This document shows positions 1 to 6,609 of a stretch of DNA of 15,212 nucleotides, piece by piece. The stretch covers positions 1-15,212 of the forward strand of contig DVHW01000252.1 of NCBI GenBank assembly GCA_018711785.1. Reading direction: 5' to 3'. Source of the stretch: Candidatus Galloscillospira excrementavium (GTDB lineage: Bacteria; Bacillota; Clostridia; Oscillospirales; Oscillospiraceae). The notes under the pieces were generated by a model. The model worked only from the letters and a program-made list of their open reading frames with translations, made no database searches and was not told where the DNA came from. Within the stretch, counting starts at the first letter, position 1, and every line of letters begins with the position of its first letter. The translations under genes were made by a program, and so were the position numbers.

Positions 1-58
1 CCGCAAAGTCCGGTAGAATCAAAGCATCGGTTCCCCTGTGGACAAAATCTGAGATAAT

Positions 59-63
59 GGAGG
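59..63 (+). promoter_or_regulatory. Ribosome binding site that decides the hydratase start
   Basis: GGAGG at 59-63 overlaps an in-frame ATG at 57, so that ATG cannot be the start it serves. Two adjacent ATGs follow at 69 and 72. Spacing from GGAGG is 5 bases to the first and 8 to the second, so 72 is preferred and 69 remains possible. Confidence 0.75.
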
Positions 64-71
64 TATTGATG

Positions 72-866
72 ATGAACCAAGAACTGATCCAGGCCCTGGC
101 CAATGAGCTGCTCCAGGCAGAGGACACCGCCACTCCCATCCCCCCGCTGACCGACCGCTACCCGGAGATGACCATTGACGACGCCTACGCCGTCCAGAAA
201 GCCGTCATCGACAAGAAGGTGGCCCGGGGCGAGGTGGTCATCGGCAAGAAGATCGGCCTGACCAGCCAGGGCATCCGGGACCAGGTCGGCGTGCAGGAGC
301 CGGACTACGGCATCATGACCAACGCCGGCGTGGTCAAGGACGGCGAGTGCATCGACGTCAGCAAGATGATCTGCCCCCGCATCGAGGCCGAGATCGTCTT
401 TGTGCTGAAAAAGGACCTGGACAAGGACTACATCACCGCCTGGGACGTCATCGACGCCACCGCCGGCGTCATGCCCGCGCTGGAGATCGTGGACAGCCGC
501 ATCCAGGACTGGCGCATCAAGATCCAGGACACCGTCTCTGACAGCGCCTCCTATGCCCGGGTGGTCACCGGCGGAAACCGCCTGGTGCCCATCAATGACC
601 TGGACCTGGCCATGGTCCCCATGGCCTCCTTCCGCAACGGCGAACTCATGTTCACCGGCTGCGGCGCCGCCGTCATGGCCAGCAATCCGGTCAATTCCGT
701 GGTCTGGCTGGCCAATAAGATGAAGCAGTATGGCTCTCCCCTGCAGGCCGGCGAGCTGATCCTCTCCGGTGCCTTCACCCCCGTGTTTGATTTCCGCCCC
801 GGCGACCATGTCTTTGTCCGCTTCGGGCCTCTGGGCGACGTCTCTCTCCGCGCGCAGAAGGGCTGA
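72..866 (+). CDS. 2-keto-4-pentenoate hydratase / 4-oxalocrotonate decarboxylase family protein
   Basis: A 264-residue cytosolic enzyme of the MhpD/DmpE/DmpH branch of the fumarylacetoacetate-hydrolase fold. Characterised members add water to 2-hydroxypenta-2,4-dienoate or decarboxylate 4-oxalocrotonate, using Mg or Mn. Visible hallmarks are GKKIGLTS at residues 58-65, the paired metal-ligand glutamates in RIEAEI (E105 and E107), a third in PALEIVD (E138), and a C-terminal LSGAFTP segment. The spacing matches the metal triad known in MhpD, and length is normal for the family. ATG 72 is preferred to ATG 57, which overlaps the ribosome site. The frame stays open to the left window edge, but nothing there looks like an N-terminal extension. 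It converges on the IclR gene and ends at a shared terminator. The true substrate is uncertain: an anaerobe should not perform oxygen-dependent ring meta-cleavage, so another 2-oxo or 2-hydroxydienoic acid is likely. Family assignment is firm, reaction is not. Confidence 0.85.
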   Translation: MNQELIQALANELLQAEDTATPIPPLTDRYPEMTIDDAYAVQKAVIDKKVARGEVVIGKKIGLTSQGIRDQVGVQEPDYGIMTNAGVVKDGECIDVSKMICPRIEAEIVFVLKKDLDKDYITAWDVIDATAGVMPALEIVDSRIQDWRIKIQDTVSDSASYARVVTGGNRLVPINDLDLAMVPMASFRNGELMFTGCGAAVMASNPVNSVVWLANKMKQYGSPLQAGELILSGAFTPVFDFRPGDHVFVRFGPLGDVSLRAQKG

Positions 867-870
867 CAGC

Positions 871-914
871 AAAACACGGCGGATGGTTCTAAACAGGCCA
901 TCCGCCGTGTTTTT
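871..914. terminator. Bidirectional rho-independent terminator
   Basis: A perfect 16-bp stem pairs 871-886 with 898-913 around an 11-base loop. The right arm runs into a T-run and the left arm begins with AAAA, so it can stop transcripts from both the hydratase (+) and the IclR gene (-), which converge here. Confidence 0.92.
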
Positions 915-950
915 ATTGTCTTATTGATGGGTCCGTCCGTTCCAAGCGGA

Positions 951-1742
951 TCACATCTCGATGTATCCCAGTTCCCGGGAAATCTGTCGGGCGGTATTTT
1001 TCACGTCCGCGATCAGGATATCAAGGGAAGCCGGCACCCGGTTGACCGGCATGGAGATGCTCACCGCGCCGGAGCAGACATCTCCCCGTCCGGAGAAGAC
1101 CGGCGCACCGCAGCAGAACAGCCCCATCTCCCCCTCCTCGTTCTCCATGGCATAGCCATCCCGCCGAATGACCTCCAGCTGTTCCCGCAGCTGCTGCTCT
1201 GTGACAATGGTGTTCGGCGTGAAGCGCTCGAACTTGATCTGCGAGATGATGTGCTTCTGCTCCGTGGGGGTCTGAAAGGCCAGGATACACTTGCCGCAGG
1301 CGGTGATCTGGATCTTCCGGGTGCCGCCCACGTTCGGCGTGGCAAAGAAGCTGCGGTTTGCGTTGATCTTGGAAATACACAGGATCTCGTCTGTCCCCGT
1401 GCCCACCGAGAGGTTCGTGGTCTCATTATAGCGCTGGGAGAGCTCGGTCAGGTACGGCTTGGCCACCGAGGCCAGCTCGTTGTACAGCCGCACCCGGTTT
1501 CCCAGGACAAAGCACTTGAGCCCCAGGCGGTACTTCCCGTTTTCCGCATTCTGGCTGATGTATCCCACGCTCTCCAGGGTGTTGAGGATGCGGTGGGTGG
1601 TGCTCACCGGCATATCCAGTTGGGCGGCGATCGTACTGATGCCCAGCTCGTATTGCTCCAGCGTAAAGAGATCCAGCACCGCGGCCGCCTTTACAATGGA
1701 CTGATTGAGATATTTCTGATTGGATATACCGGCTTCTCTCAT
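951..1742 (-). CDS. IclR-family transcriptional regulator
   Basis: A 263-residue DNA-binding regulator. The N-terminal winged helix-turn-helix (about residues 12-75) contains GISTIAAQLDMPVSTTHRIL followed by NTLESVGYI, the recognisable IclR pattern. The rest (about 85-258) matches the IclR ligand-binding domain, including an ACGKCILAF segment. The start ATG at 1742 is preceded by GGAGGAAG at good spacing. Family members commonly control catabolism of aromatic or other carboxylic acids and often regulate themselves or a neighbour. Here the convergent hydratase and the upstream CoA-transferase/oxidoreductase operon are candidate targets, which is inference from position only. It has its own promoter with an inverted repeat over the -35 box. 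Because no clear terminator separates it from the CoA-transferase gene upstream, it may also receive read-through. Confidence 0.93.
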   Translation of the reverse strand: MREAGISNQKYLNQSIVKAAAVLDLFTLEQYELGISTIAAQLDMPVSTTHRILNTLESVGYISQNAENGKYRLGLKCFVLGNRVRLYNELASVAKPYLTELSQRYNETTNLSVGTGTDEILCISKINANRSFFATPNVGGTRKIQITACGKCILAFQTPTEQKHIISQIKFERFTPNTIVTEQQLREQLEVIRRDGYAMENEEGEMGLFCCGAPVFSGRGDVCSGAVSISMPVNRVPASLDILIADVKNTARQISRELGYIEM

Positions 1743-1789
1743 GGTCTTCCTCCCCCGCGGAAACGAAATCTATTTCCGCTCCTGTCCTA

Positions 1790-1818
1790 ATAGTAGCAAA
1801 GACGGGCGGGGATTGCAA
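1790..1818 (-). promoter_or_regulatory. Sigma-A promoter of the IclR gene
   Basis: Read on the minus strand, -35 TTGCAA (1813-1818) and -10 TACTAT (1790-1795) are separated by 17 bases, giving a leader of about 40 bases before the ATG at 1742. A weaker second possibility is TATAAA with GGGACA 17 bases upstream, near 1849-1878. Confidence 0.7.
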
Positions 1819-1834
1819 CGCCGGTTTTTGCAAT
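1812..1834. promoter_or_regulatory. Inverted repeat over the IclR -35 box, candidate operator
   Basis: ATTGCAA-N9-TTGCAAT is a perfect 7-bp-arm dyad with a 9-base spacer, and one arm contains the -35 hexamer. Its place suits autorepression by the IclR protein or control by another regulator. A second, imperfect dyad lies beside it at 1837-1865 (ATCGCT/AGCGAT plus an inner A/T stem). It lacks a T-run, so I do not call it a terminator. Confidence 0.55.
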
Positions 1835-1882
1835 TCATCGCTTCATTTTATACAAAAATAGCGATCCGTTGTCCCTCTTCCC

Positions 1883-3193
1883 TTAAATCAGCCCGCCTGC
1901 AAGAATACGGCGCTGTTCTGCCCAGTCCTGCCGGAGTGTGTCCCGGAAGTCCGGATGGGCGATCGAGATCAGAGCTTCGGCCCGCTCCCGGACGCTCTTT
2001 CCCCGCAGGCGGGCCGCGCCGTACTCGGTGACCACATAGTCCACGTCGTTCCGGGTGGAGGTGACGATGGAGCCCGGGTCCAGATGGACCACGATGCGGG
2101 AGAGCTTCCCCCGCCCCGCCGTGGAGGGCAGGGCGAGGATGCTCCGACCGCCCCGGCTCATGGCCGCGCCCCGGAAGAAGTCCACCTGGCCCCCCACGCC
2201 GGAGAACTGCCGCGCTCCCACCGCCTCGGCGGCCACCTGGCCGTAGAGGTCCACCTGGAGGGCCGAGTTGATGGCCACCAGATTGTCGTTCTGTGCGGCC
2301 ACCCGGGGGTCGTTGGTGTGGGCCACCGGGTGGAGCTCCACCGCCGGGTTGTGGTCCACAAAGTCATAAAACCGCCGGGTCCCCATGAGGAAGGTGCCCA
2401 CGCTCACCCCCGGGTGGAGGGTCTTTCGCCGGTTGTTGATGACGCCGACCTCCATCAGCTCCATGACCCCGTCGGAGATCATCTCGGAGTGGACCCCCAG
2501 GTCCCGCTTGTCCCGCAGCTCTCCCAGCAGGGCGTCGGGGATGGCCCCGATCCCCAGCTGGAGGGTGTCTCCATCCCGGATGAGGGCGGCGCAGTGGCGG
2601 CCGATGGCCCGCTCCACCGCGCCGATTTGGGGCCGGGGCAGCTCCGGAATGGGCTCGGAGACCTCTACGATATAGTCCAGCTCGGTCACCGGCACCAGGC
2701 AGTTCCCATACACAAAGGGCATCTGGTCGTTTACCTGGGCGATGACCACCTTTGCCGCCCGGGCCGCCTCCAGCTGGAAATCCGCGGTGAGCCCCAGGCT
2801 GCACCGCCCCTCCTCATCGGGCCGGGACAGGGACAGCAGGACCACGTCGGGCGGTCTCTCTTCGATGAGTTCGGGGATCCGGGAGTAGTAGGAAGGGATG
2901 AAATCGGCCCGGCCGCAGTTCACTGCCTCCCGGCTCCCGCCGCAGGCAAACCAGGTCTCATAGTGGAGATGCCCCTCCAGCCCGGGGGCACAGTAGGGCA
3001 TCTCCCCCATGCAGAGCATACTGGCCAGGGTGATGTCCTTCCGCTCCCCCGCCAGGACCACCAGGGCCCGGAGCAGGGCCCTGGGCTCCGCCGCCGCGTG
3101 GTCGGTGGACACATAGGCCCCGTCCGGGATGTGGGCCACCGCCTCTTCCGCCGTGCACAGGTGGGCACGGTACCACGCTCTCCAGCCGCTCAT
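1883..3193 (-). CDS. Acetyl-CoA hydrolase / 4-hydroxybutyrate-type CoA-transferase
   Basis: A 436-residue family I CoA-transferase. Such enzymes move CoA between an acyl-CoA and a carboxylate such as acetate through a glutamyl-CoA thioester intermediate. The catalytic glutamate is visible in GVHSEMISDG (E237), close to the position reported for Clostridium aminobutyricum 4-hydroxybutyrate CoA-transferase. The CoA-site motif GVGGQVDFFRGA lies in the C-terminal half. Length is normal. The start is the ATG at 3193 that overlaps the gamma-subunit stop as ATGA; the further in-frame ATG at 3208 lies inside the gamma gene and is less likely. As last gene of the oxidoreductase operon it probably takes the acyl-CoA made upstream and passes CoA to another acid, conserving the thioester energy. 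That role is inference. The particular acids cannot be read from sequence. Confidence 0.9.
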   Translation of the reverse strand: MSGWRAWYRAHLCTAEEAVAHIPDGAYVSTDHAAAEPRALLRALVVLAGERKDITLASMLCMGEMPYCAPGLEGHLHYETWFACGGSREAVNCGRADFIPSYYSRIPELIEERPPDVVLLSLSRPDEEGRCSLGLTADFQLEAARAAKVVIAQVNDQMPFVYGNCLVPVTELDYIVEVSEPIPELPRPQIGAVERAIGRHCAALIRDGDTLQLGIGAIPDALLGELRDKRDLGVHSEMISDGVMELMEVGVINNRRKTLHPGVSVGTFLMGTRRFYDFVDHNPAVELHPVAHTNDPRVAAQNDNLVAINSALQVDLYGQVAAEAVGARQFSGVGGQVDFFRGAAMSRGGRSILALPSTAGRGKLSRIVVHLDPGSIVTSTRNDVDYVVTEYGAARLRGKSVRERAEALISIAHPDFRDTLRQDWAEQRRILAGGLI

Positions 3194-3729
3194 CCCCGCA
3201 CCACACATTCCGCGCCCCGGCGCATCGCCTGCATGTTGCGCTCCACCAGCGCCGCCTTGGGCCCGGTGAACATTCCGCGCAGCAGCTCCTCCAGCGTCTC
3301 CTCCTTCAGGTAGCCCGTGGCAGCGGCATAGGCCCCTACCATGGCCATATTGGCGGTCTTTGCGCTCCCCAGCTCGTCGGCAATGGCGACACAGGGCACA
3401 TAGACCGCCCGCCGGTCCCCCTCCACCCGCTCGGACACGATGGAGCTGTTCACCAGCACCAGGGCGCCTGGGGCGGCCATGGGGAGATACTTGTGGAAGG
3501 AGGGCTCGTTCATGAGGATGAGCTCGTTCGGCTCCACCACCACCGGGGAGACCACCTCCCCCTCGGTCAGGACACAGCAGCAGTTGGCCACGCCGCCCCG
3601 CACCTCGGCCCCATAGGTGGGCAGCCAGGTGGCGTTCATGCCCTGGGCCACGGCGGCCTCGGCGATCAGCTTGCCGATGGCCATGACGCCCTGGCCGCCG
3701 AACCCCGCGGCCAGCAGTTCGTGGGTCAT
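3190..3729 (-). CDS. 2-oxoacid:ferredoxin oxidoreductase, gamma subunit
   Basis: A 179-residue gamma subunit (KorC/VorA/PorC-type catalytic domain III). It starts with the family signature [10 protein letters not shown] near residue 7 and continues with [13 protein letters not shown]. In known enzymes this subunit packs against alpha and beta and contributes to CoA binding and the inter-subunit interface. The start at 3729 forms an ATGA overlap with the beta-subunit stop, and its own stop forms an ATGA overlap with the CoA-transferase start, indicating translational coupling. The reading frame extends further upstream without a stop, but that stretch lies inside the beta gene and is not part of this protein. 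Confidence 0.92.
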   Translation of the reverse strand: MTHELLAAGFGGQGVMAIGKLIAEAAVAQGMNATWLPTYGAEVRGGVANCCCVLTEGEVVSPVVVEPNELILMNEPSFHKYLPMAAPGALVLVNSSIVSERVEGDRRAVYVPCVAIADELGSAKTANMAMVGAYAAATGYLKEETLEELLRGMFTGPKAALVERNMQAMRRGAECVVRG

Positions 3730-4490
3730 GCCCGCTCTCCCCCTTTCGAACTGTCCTTGACGACCCCCAGCGGATAGTAGGGGATCATATGCTCCCTCAG
3801 CCAGTCCACCGCCTGGAGGGGGGCCATGCCCCAGTTGGTGGGGCAGATGGAGAGCACCTCCACAAAGGTGAAGCCCGCCCCCTCTCGCTGGAGGGTAAAG
3901 GCCTTCTTGATGGCCTGCTTGGCCCGGTTGAGGTGGGGCAGGTCCACCACGGTAACCCGCTCGGCATAGGCGGTGCCGTCCAGCGTGGACAAGAGCTCGG
4001 CCATGCGGATGGGATAGCCGTAGTGGCCCGGGTCCCGGCCCTGGGGCGCCGTGGTGGCCCGCTGTCCCACCAGCGTGGTGGGGGCCATCTGCCCCCCTGT
4101 CATGCCGTAGATGGCGTTGTTGATAAAAATAGTGGTGATCTTCTCCCCCCGCATGGCGGCGTGGACGATCTCCGCCGTGCCGATGGCGGCCAGGTCTCCG
4201 TCCCCCTGGTAGGTAAAGACCGTCCGGTCCGGCAGCACCCGCTTGATGCCGGTGGCCACCGCCGGGGCCCGGCCGTGGGCGGCCTGCTGCATGTCGCAGT
4301 TGAAGTAGTCGTAGGCATAGCCGGCACAGCCCACCGGGGCCACGCCCACGGTGTTCTCCAGCTCTCCCAGCTCCACCAGGCACTCGGCCACCAGCTTGTG
4401 GACCAGCCCGTGGGTGCAGCCGGGGCAGTAGTGCATGGGCTTGTCGGTGAGCCCCAGGGATTTGGCATAGACGACGGACACGCTGCTCAT
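3726..4490 (-). CDS. 2-oxoacid:ferredoxin oxidoreductase, beta subunit (thiamine diphosphate-binding)
   Basis: A 254-residue catalytic beta subunit that binds thiamine diphosphate. Residues 96-134 contain GDGDLAAIG and, about 25 residues later, [11 protein letters not shown], the classic GDG...NN cofactor motif. Cysteines C22 and C25 (HYCPGCTHG), C55 (PVGCAGY) and C216 (SICPTN) fit the four ligands expected for the subunit's own 4Fe-4S cluster, as in the corresponding part of pyruvate:ferredoxin oxidoreductase. The reaction is decarboxylation of a 2-oxoacid with transfer of electrons to ferredoxin. The start at 4490 overlaps the alpha stop as ATGA, with an AAGGGAG ribosome site just before it. 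Whether the substrate is a branched-chain 2-oxoacid or 2-oxoglutarate is not settled by the beta sequence. Confidence 0.94.
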   Translation of the reverse strand: MSSVSVVYAKSLGLTDKPMHYCPGCTHGLVHKLVAECLVELGELENTVGVAPVGCAGYAYDYFNCDMQQAAHGRAPAVATGIKRVLPDRTVFTYQGDGDLAAIGTAEIVHAAMRGEKITTIFINNAIYGMTGGQMAPTTLVGQRATTAPQGRDPGHYGYPIRMAELLSTLDGTAYAERVTVVDLPHLNRAKQAIKKAFTLQREGAGFTFVEVLSICPTNWGMAPLQAVDWLREHMIPYYPLGVVKDSSKGGERA

Positions 4491-5551
4491 CTCCCTTCCA
4501 AAAAATCCAGGGCGTGCTCTGCAATCTCCCGGGGCGTGGGGATAGCCCCGCCAGCCCGGCCGAAAAAGCCCACCGGCTTGACCCCCTCCACCGCCAGGCG
4601 CACGTCCTCCACCATCTGGCCCAGGCTCAGCTCCACGGCAAACACCGCCCGGACCGAGGGCTGTTCCGCCAGCGCCCGCAGCCGCGCCGCGGGATAGGGC
4701 CACAGGGAGATGGGCCGCAGGAGAGCGCAGCGGACCCCTCGGGCCTCCAGCTGCTCCATGGCGCCCGCCACCAGCCGGGCGGTGGTGCCGTAGGCCACAA
4801 AGAGCAGCTGCGCCCCCTCGGCGCCCCGCTCCTCCCAGCGGACCTCCCGGGCCTCCATGGCCCGCCATTTCTCCGCAAGATGGAGGTTGTGCTCCTCCAG
4901 AAGCGCGCCGCTGCTGCGCCAGGAGTTGATGATGTTCTTCTCCCGCCGGCCCCCGGTGCCCGTGGTGGCCCAGGTCTTGGGCGGCAGCTCCCGCCGCGGG
5001 AGGGGCCGCCAGGTCATGGCCTCCATCATCTGGCCGATCATCCCGTCCATCAGCACCAGGACGGGGTTGCGGTACTGGTCGGCGATGTCAAAGGCCTCCG
5101 CCGTCAGGTCGGCCGCCTCCTGCACGCTGCTGGGGGCCAGCACCACGGTGCGGTAGTCCCCGTTTCCCCCGCCCCGGGTGGCCTGGAAGTAGTCCCCCTG
5201 GGCCGGCTGGATGGTCCCCAGCCCCGGGCCGCCCCGCATGGCGTTGACGATGACCGCCGGCAGCTCCGAGCCCACCAGATAGGTGATGCCCTCCTGCTTG
5301 AGGCTGATGCCGGGAGAGGAGGACGAGGTCATGACCCGGGCCCCCGCCCCGGCCGCGCCGTAGACCATGTTGATGGCCGCCACCTCGGATTCCGACTGGA
5401 GAAAGCAGCCGCCCACCTCGGGCAGGTGGGCCGCCATGTACTCCGGGATCTCGTTCTGCGGCGTGATGGGGTAGCCGAAAAAGTACCGGCACCCCGCGTT
5501 GATGGCCGCCTGGGCCACCGCCTCGTTGCCCTTCCAGAGCTCTTTTTTCAT
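4487..5551 (-). CDS. vorB: 2-oxoacid:ferredoxin oxidoreductase, alpha subunit (VorB/KorA type)
   Basis: A 354-residue alpha subunit. The N-terminus ([14 protein letters not shown], then [17 protein letters not shown]) matches proteins usually annotated as 3-methyl-2-oxobutanoate dehydrogenase subunit VorB. It is followed by the [20 protein letters not shown] and [10 protein letters not shown] segments that contact thiamine diphosphate across the dimer. A C-terminal transketolase-like domain occupies about residues 240-350. Gamma is not fused to it, unlike many KorA proteins, so this is a four-subunit enzyme. The start at 5551 follows GGAGAAGGG and lies 14 bases after the ferredoxin stop. Expected reaction: branched-chain 2-oxoacid + CoA + oxidised ferredoxin to acyl-CoA + CO2 + reduced ferredoxin. 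The alternative is 2-oxoglutarate or another 2-oxoacid. Substrate assignment is moderate, family assignment strong. Confidence 0.9.
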   Translation of the reverse strand: MKKELWKGNEAVAQAAINAGCRYFFGYPITPQNEIPEYMAAHLPEVGGCFLQSESEVAAINMVYGAAGAGARVMTSSSSPGISLKQEGITYLVGSELPAVIVNAMRGGPGLGTIQPAQGDYFQATRGGGNGDYRTVVLAPSSVQEAADLTAEAFDIADQYRNPVLVLMDGMIGQMMEAMTWRPLPRRELPPKTWATTGTGGRREKNIINSWRSSGALLEEHNLHLAEKWRAMEAREVRWEERGAEGAQLLFVAYGTTARLVAGAMEQLEARGVRCALLRPISLWPYPAARLRALAEQPSVRAVFAVELSLGQMVEDVRLAVEGVKPVGFFGRAGGAIPTPREIAEHALDFLEGR

Positions 5552-5565
5552 CCCTTCTCCCCCCC

Positions 5566-5778
5566 TTAATCTCGCTCCACGGTGATGGCCGAGTCGGGAC
5601 ACATCCGCGCGCAGCTCCCGCAGGCGATGCACTGCGCCAGGTCGGTCACCGCCGCCGTGTGATACCCCACAGAGTTTACCCGGTCCGCCTCCAGCGCCAC
5701 GATGTGCCTGGGGCACGCCGGGACGCACAGCCCGCAGCCCTTGCAGATCTCCTGGTCAATGGTCACCTTCGCCGTCAT
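5566..5778 (-). CDS. 2[4Fe-4S] ferredoxin-like delta subunit of the 2-oxoacid oxidoreductase
   Basis: A 70-residue electron-transfer protein with two clear cluster motifs: CKGCGLCVPACP at residues 12-23 and CIACGSCARMCP in the second half. The eight cysteines should hold two 4Fe-4S clusters. In KorD/VorD/PorD-type enzymes this subunit accepts electrons from the beta subunit and hands them to soluble ferredoxin. It precedes the alpha gene by 14 bases, and its first 23 bases overlap the end of the ATPase gene, so the two are probably translated together. Two GGAGG stretches lie just before the ATG at 5778, one only 3 bases away and one about 9 bases away; the latter is the better ribosome site. 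Confidence 0.93.
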   Translation of the reverse strand: MTAKVTIDQEICKGCGLCVPACPRHIVALEADRVNSVGYHTAAVTDLAQCIACGSCARMCPDSAITVERD

Positions 5779-6454
5779 AGTCCTCCACCTCCCACGGTTT
5801 CCTCATATAGATCCGGATGGGGAGCACCGCCCCCAATGCCGTCACCTTCTCCGCCAGGTCCCGCCGGGCCGCATGCCAGCACACCGGGAGCCCCGTCCGC
5901 CCGGACAGCGCCTGCGCAAGCGCCGCGCCCCGGAGGATGTCCTCCGCCCTGGTCTCTCCGCACAGGTGGGTGTTGTTCACGATGCCCGTGAACTCCAGCC
6001 CCAGCACCCGCCGGATCTGATCCAGGCTGGCCGCCGCCCGCTCCACGGTCCTGGTCTCCGGCCGGTTGGCGTTGAGGACGAAGAGGACTTGGGCCTCCCT
6101 GGGGTCGATCTCGCCGGCGAACCGGGCCAGGGCCCTGGCCCCGGCGCCGTCTCCGCCCAGGTCCACCACCCCCCACTGTGTCCGGTCCTGGAGGACCCCG
6201 TAGATCTCCGCCGGCAGGGCGGGCACATCGGCCTCCGGGCCCTGGAGCCGGGACGCCACCAGATGCACCCCGTGGCGGGACAGCTCCGCCTCCCGCTCCC
6301 GGGCGCGGAAGTAGGGGTTCACCACATCCAGGTCACACAGGGCGCAGCGCCGGCCCGTATCCCCGATGGCACAGGCCAGGTTGACGGCCAGCTCGGTCTT
6401 TCCGCTGCCGTAGTGGCCGGCGAGGACTGTCAGCCGCCTGTCCCATGGTTCCAT
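5756..6454 (-). CDS. P-loop ATPase (CobQ/MinD/ParA-like) of unknown role in the oxidoreductase operon
   Basis: A 232-residue SIMIBI-type nucleotide-binding protein. It has a Walker A loop GHYGSGKT (residues 13-20), the sequence CALCDLDVVNPYFR (37-50) resembling the switch region of ParA/MinD/CobQ proteins, and a Walker B-like WGVVDLGGDGAGAR. The loop lacks the second lysine of the deviant ParA KGG motif. Further cysteines occur in HLCGET and PVCWHA, but no CPxC scaffold motif is seen. I prefer ATG 6454 because the in-frame ATG at 6502 lies at the -10 box and upstream of the expected transcript start; a G-rich GGAGGGGGCGGG lies a little far upstream. As first gene of the operon, overlapping the ferredoxin gene, it may help assemble or activate the iron-sulphur enzyme. 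That is inference. Function is not established. Confidence 0.8.
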   Translation of the reverse strand: MEPWDRRLTVLAGHYGSGKTELAVNLACAIGDTGRRCALCDLDVVNPYFRAREREAELSRHGVHLVASRLQGPEADVPALPAEIYGVLQDRTQWGVVDLGGDGAGARALARFAGEIDPREAQVLFVLNANRPETRTVERAAASLDQIRRVLGLEFTGIVNNTHLCGETRAEDILRGAALAQALSGRTGLPVCWHAARRDLAEKVTALGAVLPIRIYMRKPWEVEDYDGEGDH

Positions 6455-6487
6455 CTCTGCCCGCCCCCTCCGGTTCGTCTGCCTCGT

Positions 6488-6545
6488 ATTGTATGATGTC
6501 ATTCTATAATATCATACATCATATGTCAATCTCAAATTGTATGAC
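6488..6545. promoter_or_regulatory. Divergent operator region with three TGTATGAY half-sites
   Basis: TGTATGAT occurs at 6490-6497 on +, again as its reverse complement ATCATACA at 6511-6518, and as TGTATGAC at 6538-6545 on +. The first two form an 8-bp-arm inverted repeat with a 13-base spacer that covers the -10 box and start of the minus-strand operon. The nine-base word ATTGTATGA recurs exactly 48 bases apart (6488 and 6536). The third copy lies between the two -35 boxes. The divergently encoded GntR/FadR-type protein is the likely binder, by position. Confidence 0.6.
6501..6529 (-). promoter_or_regulatory. Strong sigma-A promoter of the ATPase-oxidoreductase-CoA-transferase operon
   Basis: On the minus strand a perfect -35 TTGACA (6524-6529) and -10 TAGAAT (6501-6506) stand 17 bases apart. 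Transcription should begin near 6494, leaving a leader of about 40 bases before the ATG at 6454. This rules out the in-frame ATG at 6502 as a start. Confidence 0.82.
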
Positions 6546-6548
6546 CTC

Positions 6549-6577
6549 TTGCATTTCAGGCCTGTTTTCCCTATAAT
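6549..6577 (+). promoter_or_regulatory. Sigma-A promoter of the GntR-family regulator gene
   Basis: A perfect -10 TATAAT (6572-6577) lies 17 bases after a weak -35 TTGCAT (6549-6554). The transcript should start near 6584, about 26 bases before the ATG at 6610, so the in-frame ATG at 6586 is not a likely start. Back-to-back with the minus-strand promoter. Confidence 0.72.
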
Positions 6578-6609
6578 ATAGACAGATGAATCGTGATGGA
6601 GGACTTCTC

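Noticed and set aside
1..56. Tail of an upstream gene ending with TAA at 55-57
   Set aside because: One frame is open from the left edge for 18 codons and stops just before the hydratase, but that is too short and featureless to support a gene.
924..1790. A 288-codon plus-strand open frame
   Set aside because: It is antisense to the IclR gene, crosses that gene's -10 box, and has no ribosome site or recognisable motif.
1955..3313. A 452-codon plus-strand open frame
   Set aside because: It is antisense to the CoA-transferase and gamma-subunit genes and is rich in Gly, His, Pro and Arg, typical of a shadow frame.
3730..4524. N-terminal extension of the gamma subunit into the beta gene
   Set aside because: The gamma signature begins at the ATG at 3729. 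The upstream stretch is out of frame with the real beta subunit and has no family match.
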